DNA of 13,696 bases from an uncultured Alistipes sp. (GTDB lineage Bacteria; Bacteroidota; Bacteroidia; Bacteroidales; Rikenellaceae), in the NCBI GenBank assembly GCA_904502075.1, contig CAJGDL010000040.1, positions 1 to 13,696 of the forward strand. The letters are read 5' to 3'. Under the pieces are notes generated by a model. The model was given only the letters and a program-made list of their open reading frames with translations. It was not told the origin of the DNA and ran no database searches. The stretch's first letter is position 1; every line of letters begins with the position of its first letter. Below, piece after piece: positions 1 to 7,080 of the stretch. The position numbers were made by a program, and so were the translations under genes.

Positions 1-1012
1 GGGGGCAGTTCATCGGCTTCAAGAGGTACTCCTCGCCCTCAATCGGGGTGTGGATGGGCTGGAACGAGTCCTTGCCATACTTGGCATAGTGGCCCGAGGT
101 TACATAGAGATCCTTGTTACCGATGTGCGGGGTGATCACCTGCAAGTAGCCATACTCCTTCTGTACGCCGCGCAGGAACTGCTCCAGGCGGTCGCGCAGT
201 GCGGCACCTTTCGGCAACCACAAGGGCAGACCCTGGCCTACGCGCTGCGAGAAGGTGAAGAGCTCGAGCTCCTTGCCCAACTTGCGGTGGTCGCGCTTCT
301 TGGCCTCCTCCATCATCACCAGGTACTCATCGAGCATCGACTTCTTGGGGAACGTGATACCGTAGATGCGCGTCAGCATCTTGTTCTTCTCGTTTCCGCG
401 CCAGTAGGCACCGGCCACCGAAGTCAGTTTGATCGCCTTGATGAAGCCCGTGTTGGCAATGTGCGGGCCACGGCAGAGATCCGTAAAGGTACCGTTGGTA
501 TAGAACGAGATGGTGCCATCCTCCAGATCCGAGATCAACTCCACCTTGTAGGGGTCCTGCTTCTCGGTGAAGGTCTTCAGCGCCTCGGCCTTCGAGACCT
601 CGGTGCGTACGAGCTCCTCCTTCTGGCGAGCCAGCTCCATCATCTTGTTTTCAATCTTCTGCAGGTCGGTCTCGGTGATGGGCGTGGGCGAATCCACGTC
701 GTAGTAGAAACCGCTCTCGATGGCGGGACCGATACCGAACTTGATCCCCGGATAGAGGCTCTGCAAGGCCTCGGCCAGGAGGTGCGACGAGGTGTGCCAG
801 AAGGCGTGCTTGCCCTCGGGATCGTCCCACTTAAAGAATTTTACGGAGGCATCCTCCTCAATGGCGCGAGACATGTCTACGGTTGCGCCGTTTACCGAAG
901 CGGCCAAGCAGTCAGCAGCTAAACGAGGACTGATGCTCTCGGCAACCTGGTAAGCCGTAATTCCTTTGGCGAACTCCTTTACATCGCCATTGGGAAAAGT
1001 AATTTTTACCAT
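1..1012 (-). CDS. thrS: Threonyl-tRNA synthetase, N-terminal part (runs off the window)
   Basis: This cytoplasmic enzyme charges tRNA-Thr with threonine and edits mischarged Ser-tRNA. The start is ATG at 1010-1012 on the minus strand, and about 337 residues are visible before the window ends. An N-terminal TGS-like segment (MVKITFPNGDVKEF) comes first. The editing domain follows, with HTSSH (an HxxxH motif) near residue 75 and CRGPHIANTG further on. The catalytic core then begins, with VITPHI (class II motif 1 region) and KPMNCP as the last residues seen. The Cys of MNCP is the zinc ligand in characterised ThrRS enzymes. There is no stop codon because the gene continues to the left. The gene lies 97 bases downstream of pdxA on the same strand, and I found no convincing promoter in that gap, so it may be co-transcribed with pdxA. 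Confidence 0.97.
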   Translation of the reverse strand, partial: MVKITFPNGDVKEFAKGITAYQVAESISPRLAADCLAASVNGATVDMSRAIEEDASVKFFKWDDPEGKHAFWHTSSHLLAEALQSLYPGIKFGIGPAIESGFYYDVDSPTPITETDLQKIENKMMELARQKEELVRTEVSKAEALKTFTEKQDPYKVELISDLEDGTISFYTNGTFTDLCRGPHIANTGFIKAIKLTSVAGAYWRGNEKNKMLTRIYGITFPKKSMLDEYLVMMEEAKKRDHRKLGKELELFTFSQRVGQGLPLWLPKGAALRDRLEQFLRGVQKEYGYLQVITPHIGNKDLYVTSGHYAKYGKDSFQPIHTPIEGEEYLLKPMNCP

Positions 1013-1109
1013 TTTTTAGTTAAAGTTTGTTAATTATTTTTTGTCTCTTCGGTGCTTCCACAATTACGAGACGGAATACACCTCCAAGAGCTGTTTTCAA
1101 AAGGTTGGG

Positions 1110-2207
1110 TTACTCCTCCTCTTTCACCCCTTTCTCTTCGCGACGCTCTCCACGCTCCTTGCGCTCGCGCTCTACATGGGGCAGCGGATTCTCGGTCCAC
1201 TCCTCCCAGGCGCGACGATGGCGCACAATGTCAATGGCCGTATAGATCGCCGAGCGCATCGACTGTGGGTCGGCCTGATCCTTGCCGGCAATGTCGTAGG
1301 CCACACCGTGGTCGGGCGAGGTGCGCACCTCCCGGAGGCAGGCCGTGAAGTTCACCCCATCGGGCGAGAGCATCTTGAAGGGGGCCAACCCCTGGTCGTG
1401 ATACATCGCCAGGATGGCATCGTAGCGCGTGTAGTTGCCGCTACCGAAGAGCCCATCCGAGGCAAAGGGGCCGTAGGCCAATACCCCCTGCTTGTAGGCC
1501 TCCACAATGGCAGGGCGGATGATCTCCTCCTCCTCTTTGCCCAAGAGGCCGCCGTCACCGGCATGGGGGTTGAGCGAGAGAACGGCGATGCGAGGCTCCA
1601 CGATGCCGAAGTCCTGCTTCAAGAGCCCTCTCAGCTGCGTCAGTCGCTCCACGATCTTCTCCTGGGTGAGGGCCGAGCTGATCTCGCTCACCGGAATGTG
1701 AATCGTCACCAAGCCCACGCGCAGGCGTTCGCTGCACATCATCATCAGGGGCTCTCCCTCCAACTCCGAGGCGAGGAACTCCGTGTGGCCCGTGAAGTGG
1801 AAATCCTCGCCCTGTACCGCCTCCTTGTTGATGGGGGCCGTCACCAGGGCATCGATCTCTCCCGCCTTGAGCTCCTCCACGGCGCGACGCAGGGCATCCA
1901 CGGCCGCCTTGCCCGAGGTAGGGGTGGCGATGCCGGGTTCGATCTTGATCTCACCCTCGCCGATGGGGACGATGTTCACCTTGCCGGCACGGGCGTGGGC
2001 CGCATCCGAGATGGTGTTCAGGGGGACATTCTCCACCTCACGCAGCGTGTTGCGGTAGTAGCCGGCCGCCTTGGGCGAACCGTAGATTATGGGGGTGCAG
2101 AGCTCCACGATGCGCGGGTCAGCCAGGGTCTTCAAAATCACCTCCCAGCCAACACCGTTCGTGTCACCTTGCGTAATGCCTATTTTCAAGAGCTCGTTTT
2201 CCATCAT
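1110..2207 (-). CDS. pdxA: 4-hydroxythreonine-4-phosphate dehydrogenase (PdxA)
   Basis: PdxA oxidises 4-phosphohydroxy-L-threonine in the DXP-dependent route to pyridoxal 5'-phosphate. The 365-residue product opens with GITQGDTNGVGWEVI (about residues 10-24), the form of the family's N-terminal signature common in Bacteroidetes. The three expected metal-binding histidines are visible in FTGHTEF (His141), NPHAGDGG (His215) and AMYHDQG (His270), followed by RTSPDHG near residue 295. Two adjacent Met codons give alternative starts at 2207 or 2204. The last 22 or so residues are an unusual Arg/Lys/Glu-rich tail (from about residue 344) that looks like a lineage-specific extension, not part of the catalytic fold. 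The gene is divergent from the DUF2147 gene and precedes thrS. Confidence 0.95.
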   Translation of the reverse strand: MMENELLKIGITQGDTNGVGWEVILKTLADPRIVELCTPIIYGSPKAAGYYRNTLREVENVPLNTISDAAHARAGKVNIVPIGEGEIKIEPGIATPTSGKAAVDALRRAVEELKAGEIDALVTAPINKEAVQGEDFHFTGHTEFLASELEGEPLMMMCSERLRVGLVTIHIPVSEISSALTQEKIVERLTQLRGLLKQDFGIVEPRIAVLSLNPHAGDGGLLGKEEEEIIRPAIVEAYKQGVLAYGPFASDGLFGSGNYTRYDAILAMYHDQGLAPFKMLSPDGVNFTACLREVRTSPDHGVAYDIAGKDQADPQSMRSAIYTAIDIVRHRRAWEEWTENPLPHVERERKERGERREEKGVKEEE

Positions 2208-2260
2208 GCTATTAGGTCGTTTCGGATCGAAAGGGCAACAAATGGTGGCCCTTCAACCTA

Positions 2261-2268
2261 CAAAGATA
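2261..2268 (-). promoter_or_regulatory. Candidate -7 element upstream of pdxA
   Basis: CAAAGATA on the plus strand reads TATCTTTG on the minus strand, an exact match to the Bacteroidetes -7 consensus TAnnTTTG. It lies 53 bases upstream of the pdxA ATG. No clear TTTG-type -33 element occurs at the expected distance, so the assignment rests on the -7 match and its position. Confidence 0.5.
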
Positions 2269-2363
2269 GGCAAAAAAGATGAAAAACTCTCCGCCGATCT
2301 CCAAAACAGAATGATTTTTCCTAAAAAAGTGATATTTTGACACTTTCGCCTCGCCGAAAACAA

Positions 2364-2390
2364 GGGCGGACGGCAAAAAACCGCCCGCCC
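2364..2390. other. GC-rich hairpin in the pdxA / DUF2147 divergent intergenic region
   Basis: GGGCGGACGG (2364-2373) and CCGCCCGCCC (2381-2390) form a 10-position stem with one A-C mismatch around a 7-base A-rich loop. It lies between two divergent promoters, with no gene ending into it and no T-tract directly after it in either direction. The role is unknown. The rest of the 2208-2580 gap holds the two promoters and AT-rich sequence, with no further gene that I can support. Confidence 0.45.
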
Positions 2391-2514
2391 GATGTGAACT
2401 ATGTAAGGTTACTGTCTCATCCGTTCGCGCTCCCGATTGGCTGAAACAATTTGTTTCTACGAAAAAAAGGAGAATTTTGTAAAAGAGAAATAAAATGTTC
2501 GAAAATGCAGAAAA

Positions 2515-2546
2515 TTTGGTAGATTAGGGTGGGTTGATTATCTTTG
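2515..2546 (+). promoter_or_regulatory. Bacteroidetes-type promoter for the DUF2147 gene
   Basis: A TTTG -33 element (2515-2518) is followed after 20 bases by TATCTTTG (2539-2546), an exact TAnnTTTG -7 element. Transcription should start near 2553, giving a leader of about 28 bases. A GGAGAG ribosome-binding site at 2570-2575 lies 5 bases before the ATG at 2581. Confidence 0.75.
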
Positions 2547-2580
2547 TGGTCGATTTTTAACCAATAAACGGAGAGAAACC

Positions 2581-3036
2581 ATGAAAGCAATGATGAAAAT
2601 TTTGGTCGCTGCAGTGCTGGTATTGGCTGCGCAGACCGGTTTTGCCCAGTCGAAGGCCGACCGTCTGGTGGGTGTCTACCACGCCACCGAGGAGGGCAAG
2701 GAGTCGAAGATTCGCTTCACGCGCGAGGCCGATGGCACCTACAAGGGACAGATTTTTTGGCTCAAGAATGCCACGAATCCCGATGGAAGCCCCAAGTACG
2801 ATCTGAAGAACAAGGACGAGAAGCTCCGCAAGGTGCGTGCCGATCAGGTGGTTGTCGTATGGGGCGTACGCTACAATGAGGCCGAGAACGAGTGGGCGGG
2901 AGGTCGTGTCTACAACCCCGCCAGCGGCAAGAACTACAACTGCACCATCTCCTTCGAAGAGGATGGTAAGACCCTGCGTGTCAAGGGCTCCTGGGGCCCG
3001 GTGTCGATCTCGCGCTATTGGAAGAAGCTCGAGTAA
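2581..3036 (+). CDS. Secreted DUF2147 family protein
   Basis: This 151-residue protein has a typical Sec signal peptide: MKAMMKIL, then a hydrophobic stretch, then a probable cleavage after GFA near residue 22 (GFA|QS). It is therefore probably periplasmic. The mature part matches my recollection of DUF2147, a small beta-rich family, including GxYxxxxEGKESKIRF, the segment around GQIFWLK, GGRVYNPASGKNY (residues 107-119) and a C-terminal GSWGPVSISRYWKK. The biochemical function of the family is not known to me. The gene stands alone on the plus strand with its own promoter and SD site, and a strong hairpin terminator follows, so it is a monocistronic unit. Confidence 0.88.
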   Translation: MKAMMKILVAAVLVLAAQTGFAQSKADRLVGVYHATEEGKESKIRFTREADGTYKGQIFWLKNATNPDGSPKYDLKNKDEKLRKVRADQVVVVWGVRYNEAENEWAGGRVYNPASGKNYNCTISFEEDGKTLRVKGSWGPVSISRYWKKLE

Positions 3037-3054
3037 TGTTTAACCATTCGATAA

Positions 3055-3100
3055 TGAAGTGACCCCGAAAGTTTAGACAACAACTTTTGGGGTCATTTCA
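3055..3100 (+). terminator. Long hairpin terminator after the DUF2147 gene
   Basis: A 19-position stem (3055-3073 with 3082-3100) closes an 8-base loop. The core arms are TGACCCCGAAAGTT and AACTTTTGGGGTCA. The two imperfect positions are G-U wobbles in plus-strand RNA but A-C mismatches in minus-strand RNA, which fits use as a plus-strand terminator. It begins 18 bases after the TAA. The T-tract is weak (TTTCAGTTATT). The arms also resemble IS3-family end sequences (see findings). Confidence 0.7.
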
Positions 3101-3120
3101 GTTATTAGGGGGAACATTGG

Positions 3121-3361
3121 TTGGTAAAACTCGGGTCGTAGGGCTTGAAATTTTCCGAAGCTATAATAAGCTACCGTCCCCAATCAGAGGGGGAGGAATA
3201 TGCGTTGGTAAAACTCGGGTCGGGGGGCGTGTGGCTTTCCAATCCTTAAGCACTTACCGACCCCAATCAGAAGGGGGGGAGGAATATGCGTTGGTAAAAC
3301 TCGGATCGGGGGGCGTGTGGCTTTCCAATCCTTAAGCACTTACCGTCCCCAATCAGAGGGG
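3121..3361. repeat. Three degenerate tandem repeats of 84-86 bp
   Basis: Each unit starts TTGGTAAAACTCGG(G/A)TCG. Unit 1 is 3121-3204 (84 bp), unit 2 is 3205-3290 (86 bp) and unit 3 is 3291 to about 3361 (partial). Units 2 and 3 are almost identical, sharing GGGGGGCGTGTGGCTTTCC and AATCCTTAAGCACTTACCG. Unit 1 diverges in the middle but keeps both ends (CCGTCCCCAATCAGAGGGG and GGAGGAATATGCG). The array fills the gap between the DUF2147 terminator and the methyltransferase gene, and its last unit overlaps the end of that gene. There are no spacers, so it is not a CRISPR array. Confidence 0.9.
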
Positions 3362-4104
3362 TCGTTACGACCCCGGCGGAACTCGGAGCAGACGATGCCG
3401 GTGGCCATGGCGACGTTGAGTGACTCGGAGGAGGGTTTATCGGCGGGGTAGGGGGGGATGTAGAGTTTGTGGCTCACGGTGGCGGAGCACTCGGGGCTCA
3501 CACCGCGACCTTCGTTTCCCATTAGGATGATGCCTGTGGGGGTGAGGGGGGCTTGGTAGATATTCTCCCCTTCGAGGAAGGTGCCGTAGACCGGAATCCC
3601 CGCCCGGCGTGCTTCGGAGAGGGTTTTCGGGAGGTCGACATAGTGCACGCGGACGCGCAGAATAGCCCCCATGGTGGCCTGTACGACCTTGGGGTTGAAG
3701 CAGTCGGCCGAGGTGGGGGAGCAGAGGATGTTGCGGATGCCGAACCAGTCGGCCAGGCGGATGATGGTGCCGAGGTTTCCGGGGTTCTGCACCTCATCGA
3801 GGGCAAGGGTGAGTTGCTCCTTCAGGTCGCCGATCTGCAGACTGTGGCGCGGAATCTCAACCACGGCCACGGAGTTGTTGGCCGTCTTGAGCAGGGTGAG
3901 GCGTTCGAGCTCCTTGGGGGTCGCGACCGTCACTTCAGGCCCCGAGAAGAGCCCTTCGGAGGCGTAGATGCGACGAATGCGGAGGTGCGAGGCACGAATC
4001 TCGGAGATGAGTTTCTCTCCCTCGGCGACAAAGAGACCTTCGAGGTCGCGGTTGCGCTTGTCGGCCAGTGAGCGGACGAGCTGTATTTCGGCTTTTGTAA
4101 TCAT
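3340..4104 (-). CDS. SpoU/TrmH-family RNA 2'-O-methyltransferase
   Basis: The 254-residue protein has the SpoU architecture. An N-terminal substrate-binding region (GLFVAEGEKLISE, residues 23-35) is followed by the SAM-binding knotted domain. Motif 1 is NPGNLGTIIR (107-116), motif 2 is LMGNEGRG (194-201) and motif 3 is SLNVAMATGI (228-237). Such enzymes methylate a ribose 2'-OH in rRNA or tRNA, but the target cannot be read from the sequence. The ATG overlaps the stop of rnz as ATGA, which suggests translational coupling and a link to RNA maturation. The last 8 or so codons (NDPSDWGR and the TAA) lie in or at the edge of the third tandem repeat, so the natural C-terminus may have been replaced. 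Confidence 0.92.
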   Translation of the reverse strand: MITKAEIQLVRSLADKRNRDLEGLFVAEGEKLISEIRASHLRIRRIYASEGLFSGPEVTVATPKELERLTLLKTANNSVAVVEIPRHSLQIGDLKEQLTLALDEVQNPGNLGTIIRLADWFGIRNILCSPTSADCFNPKVVQATMGAILRVRVHYVDLPKTLSEARRAGIPVYGTFLEGENIYQAPLTPTGIILMGNEGRGVSPECSATVSHKLYIPPYPADKPSSESLNVAMATGIVCSEFRRGRNDPSDWGR

Positions 4105-5033
4105 CGGCGGATGCGGTTTTCGGGGATGGTGAAGATCTTGCCCTCTTCGGCGATCTCCGTATTTTCAAAGAGTGTTTTGCACTCTGCAACCAACGGCAGC
4201 AGCTCTTTGTAGCGTGAGGAGAAGTGGCCAATTAGAAGTTTGCCGGCTTCGGCCTGCCGGGCGGCTTTGGCGGCATCGAGCGTCGTGGAGTGACCGCGGT
4301 CGCGTGCGGAGCGTTGCTCGGCGGCGGCATAGGTCGCCTCGTGGTACATCAGGTCTACGCCTTGGCAGAGTCGGGCCGCCTTGGCCGAGAAGTTGGTGTC
4401 GGAGAGGTAGGCGTAGGAGCGAGCCCGATAGGGGATATAGGTAAGCTCTTCGTTTTTAATGAGTTCACCGCTCTCCAATAGAATGTCTTCTCCTCGTTTT
4501 GCTGCCGTAATTTGGGCGATGGAGAGACCGTATTTCTCAATTTTAAACTTTTCGACATTTCGTGCCGGCTCCTTTTCGCGGAAGAGGAAGCCTGCGGTCG
4601 GTACACGGTGTCTCAAGGGGATAGACCACACCTCCAGGGTGCGGTTCTCGAAGAGGAGACGGTGGGCGGTGGTCTCTACCTCCACCCACTGCACTTCGTA
4701 CCCTAAATCGGGGTCGAAGTAGCGACAGTGGTGCTCCAGCATCGCTCCAAAGGGGGCCGGAGCAAAGATTTGAAGGGGAGTTTTTCGGCCATAGAGGTTC
4801 AGAGTCGAGAGCAGGGGGAAGATGCCGAAGCAGTGGTCGCCATGGAGGTGCGAGAGGAAGACGGCTCGGAGCTTTAACGGATTGATGCCGTAGCGAAAGA
4901 GTTGCTGTTGCACCCCTTCGCCGGCATCAATCAGAAAGTACTGCTCATGTAGGTTGAGCGCCTGCCCCGAGGGGTGGCGCCCAACCGTGGGTTTGGCTGA
5001 CGAGGAACCGAGTATGGTTACCGAAAAGCTCAA
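4101..5033 (-). CDS. rnz: Ribonuclease Z (tRNA 3'-processing endonuclease)
   Basis: RNase Z is a metallo-beta-lactamase-fold zinc enzyme that removes 3' trailers from pre-tRNAs. The 310-residue protein has the full set of motifs: SHLHGDH (residues 61-67), HRVPTAGF (142-149), SDT (211-213), HEATY (231-235), GHSTT (247-251) and GHFSSRY (269-275). The start is a TTG at 5031-5033, one base after the trxB stop. The resulting N-terminus, MSFSVTILGSSSAKPT, matches the family's usual beginning. The next in-frame Met is near residue 98, well inside the fold, so TTG is the sensible start. The gene is coupled to trxB upstream and to the methyltransferase downstream. Confidence 0.96.
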   Translation of the reverse strand: MSFSVTILGSSSAKPTVGRHPSGQALNLHEQYFLIDAGEGVQQQLFRYGINPLKLRAVFLSHLHGDHCFGIFPLLSTLNLYGRKTPLQIFAPAPFGAMLEHHCRYFDPDLGYEVQWVEVETTAHRLLFENRTLEVWSIPLRHRVPTAGFLFREKEPARNVEKFKIEKYGLSIAQITAAKRGEDILLESGELIKNEELTYIPYRARSYAYLSDTNFSAKAARLCQGVDLMYHEATYAAAEQRSARDRGHSTTLDAAKAARQAEAGKLLIGHFSSRYKELLPLVAECKTLFENTEIAEEGKIFTIPENRIRR

Positions 5034-5034
5034 C

Positions 5035-5967
5035 CTACTTAATCGAATTGGCCATCAGCCAACGCTCGCAGTCCAGGGCGGCGATGCAGCCCGAACCGGC
5101 AGCGGTAATGGCCTGACGGTAGTGGGGATCCTTCACGTCACCGGCGGCGAATACGCCCTCCACGGAGGTCTTCGACGTACCCGGCTCTACCACGATGTAA
5201 CCCTCGGGGTTCAGCTCCAGCTGGCCCTTGAATACCTCGGTGTTGGGGTGGTGACCGATGGCGAGGAAGAAGCCGTCGATGGCGATCTCGCGCTCCTGAC
5301 CCGAGGTGTGAACGAGCAGAGCACCCGTTACGCCCTCCTCATCGCCCAGCACCTCCTTGGTGTTGTGCTCGAAGAGTACCTCGATGTTGGGGGTGTTGAA
5401 TACGCGCTCCTGCATCGCCTTCGAGGCACGCAGGAAGGGTTTTCTGACGATCAGGTAGACCTTCTTGCAGAGGGTTGCGAGGTAGGTAGCCTCCTCACAA
5501 GCCGTGTCGCCGCCGCCTACAACGGCTACGTCGCGCTTGCGGTAGAAGAAGCCGTCGCAGGTGGCGCATGCGCTCACGCCCATGCCGCGATACTTCGTCT
5601 CCGAGGGCAGGCCCAGGTATTTGGCCGAGGCACCCGTGGCTACGATCAGCGACTGAGCCTCGATCTCGTGCGTACCGTCCACCACGACGCGGAAGGGGCG
5701 CTTCGAGAGGTCTACCTCGGTGATCTGACCCGAGCGGATGTCGGCACCGAAACGCTGTGCCTGCTTCTTCAGGTCGGCCATCATCTCCGTTCCGTTCGTT
5801 CCCTCGGGGTAACCGGGGAAGTTCTCGATCTCGGTGGTCGTCGTGAGCTGACCGCCGGGCTGAATACCCTCATACAGTACGGGCTGCAGGTTGGCACGCG
5901 AGGTGTAAATGGCTGCGGTGAAGCCACCCGGGCCACTACCGATAATCAAAACTTTTACTTGTTCCAT
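5035..5967 (-). CDS. trxB: Thioredoxin-disulfide reductase
   Basis: This cytoplasmic flavoenzyme passes electrons from NADPH to thioredoxin. The 310-residue protein has the FAD-binding GSGPGG (10-15), the redox-active CATC (134-137), the NADPH-binding GGGDTA (151-156) with IVRKPFLRASK after it, and the C-terminal FAD motif GVFAAGDV (271-278). Length and motif order match bacterial low-molecular-weight TrxB. The stop is TAG. The 136-base gap upstream (5968-6103) contains a T-rich run and a run of seven G, and I found no TAnnTTTG promoter there. Expression may therefore come from read-through of the upstream genes or from a promoter I cannot recognise. Confidence 0.97.
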   Translation of the reverse strand: MEQVKVLIIGSGPGGFTAAIYTSRANLQPVLYEGIQPGGQLTTTTEIENFPGYPEGTNGTEMMADLKKQAQRFGADIRSGQITEVDLSKRPFRVVVDGTHEIEAQSLIVATGASAKYLGLPSETKYRGMGVSACATCDGFFYRKRDVAVVGGGDTACEEATYLATLCKKVYLIVRKPFLRASKAMQERVFNTPNIEVLFEHNTKEVLGDEEGVTGALLVHTSGQEREIAIDGFFLAIGHHPNTEVFKGQLELNPEGYIVVEPGTSKTSVEGVFAAGDVKDPHYRQAITAAGSGCIAALDCERWLMANSIK

Positions 5968-6103
5968 AGTAGTTCTTTTTTAAGGTTTTCGATCTATTTT
6001 GTTATGGTTTTCGTTCTCTTTTTTTCTTAACTTTTGGGCGACGGTCTGTTGGGGGGGCTTTGTTTGTCCACCTGCACCCTTACACCTTGCTTGTCGTCTT
6101 GGC

Positions 6104-7072
6104 TCAGCCGACCAACTCCTCGCCATCGTAGTCGAAGAGGCGTTCGCAGCCCTCGATCCATGCGCGAATCGTGCCACTCATCTCATCCCACTCGACCCGC
6201 TCGCAACAGGGGTGAAGGAGGAAGTTCCCCTCTTTGTCGATCACCCCGTAACCGCTCTCGGTCTTTACCTCGGCACGCCCCTCGCGGAAATCCTCGGCCC
6301 AAAGGAACCGGGGTTCGATTGCCCACTGCCCATCGCTTTGGAGGTAGCCGTAGAGTCCCTTCTTACAGACCCGAATCATCTCTTCGCACATGCGACCCAC
6401 CTCGTCGTACTCCTTGCTGGCGTGCAGCAGGTGTTCGGTCGACGACTCCTCCGCAAGAGGCCGGCTGTCGGCGGCCCAAATCCGTGTTTCGAGGGCAGCA
6501 AACGACCTCTCATCCTCCGCGGAAGTCCCATCGAAGGTGATTAGCCAGCCACGAAGGGCAAAGAATTCGCCCGCTCGGGTGTACCAAAGGTGTTCGGGCT
6601 TGAGGTTGTTGTGGGCGATCCGACGTGTTTGGAAATCGGTTTGCAGCCGGTTGAGGGCCGCAACCATCCGTTCCGCGGCAACCCCTTCGAGCAGTAACTC
6701 GTCCAAGGGGCGTCCCTGCGGAAGGTGTTCCACGATCAGGTCGGCCCAGTGGGTATGTCCCAACGAATCGGTAAAGGGAAAGGCTTCGGGGAGATAACTT
6801 GCCGGAGCGAGGTGCGGTGAGCAAATTGCTGTTCGCCGTGCCAGGCATTGGCGAGCCTGCGTAGCCACCTCCGCACGCAATGGCAGCAGGATGCGGATGG
6901 AGCCGTTCGGGTGGTTGATGGTGGCTTCTGCGAAGTGGGTCAGACGTAAAATTTGAGGTCTTCCACCTATTGGGTAGCCCTCTAAATCCCCCCCCCTCAA
7001 GGCGTTGAGGAGTTTTTCGCTCGGATTTTCAAGCGATTCCAGGAACTGTTGTATGGTGGGTATGACCTTCAT
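6104..7072 (-). CDS. Degenerate kinase-like protein with C-terminal WG repeats
   Basis: The product has 322 residues. The N-terminal two thirds look like a protein kinase fold, with a hinge-like IVEHLPQGRPLDELL (113-127) and a catalytic-loop equivalent HNNLKPEH (154-161). HRD has become HNN, so the catalytic Asp is missing. I see no VAIK-type Lys and no clear DFG (ITFDGT at 178-183 is the nearest), which suggests a pseudokinase. Residues 238 to the end are WG-type repeats: KGLYGYLQSDGQWAIEPRF..AEDFREGRAEV, then YGVIDKEGNFLLHP, then a partial third. The start is ATG at 7072, 8 bases after the VWA stop. An open frame extends further upstream to 7516, but it lies antiphase within the VWA gene and has no family-like sequence, so I reject it. 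The substrate or partner is unknown. Confidence 0.8.
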   Translation of the reverse strand: MKVIPTIQQFLESLENPSEKLLNALRGGDLEGYPIGGRPQILRLTHFAEATINHPNGSIRILLPLRAEVATQARQCLARRTAICSPHLAPASYLPEAFPFTDSLGHTHWADLIVEHLPQGRPLDELLLEGVAAERMVAALNRLQTDFQTRRIAHNNLKPEHLWYTRAGEFFALRGWLITFDGTSAEDERSFAALETRIWAADSRPLAEESSTEHLLHASKEYDEVGRMCEEMIRVCKKGLYGYLQSDGQWAIEPRFLWAEDFREGRAEVKTESGYGVIDKEGNFLLHPCCERVEWDEMSGTIRAWIEGCERLFDYDGEELVG

Positions 7073-7080
7073 TTTCTTCT

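Noticed and set aside
50..922. Long plus-strand frame antisense to thrS
   Set aside because: It is a shadow of the high-GC thrS coding strand; its translation is low-complexity and shows no family motif.
2364..2390. Rho-independent terminator for an upstream gene
   Set aside because: No gene ends into this divergent region and no T-tract directly follows the stem.
3192..3213. GGAGGA followed by ATG CGT TGG TAA in the repeats, a possible 3-codon leader peptide
   Set aside because: It is a by-product of the repeat sequence; there is no promoter, and strong SD sites are rarely decisive in Bacteroidetes.
3087..3335. Plus-strand frame across the tandem repeats
   Set aside because: Unit lengths of 84 and 86 bp break the frame between copies, so the repeats are not coding.
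3121..3361. CRISPR-like array
   Set aside because: The units are contiguous with no unique spacers, and no cas genes are present.
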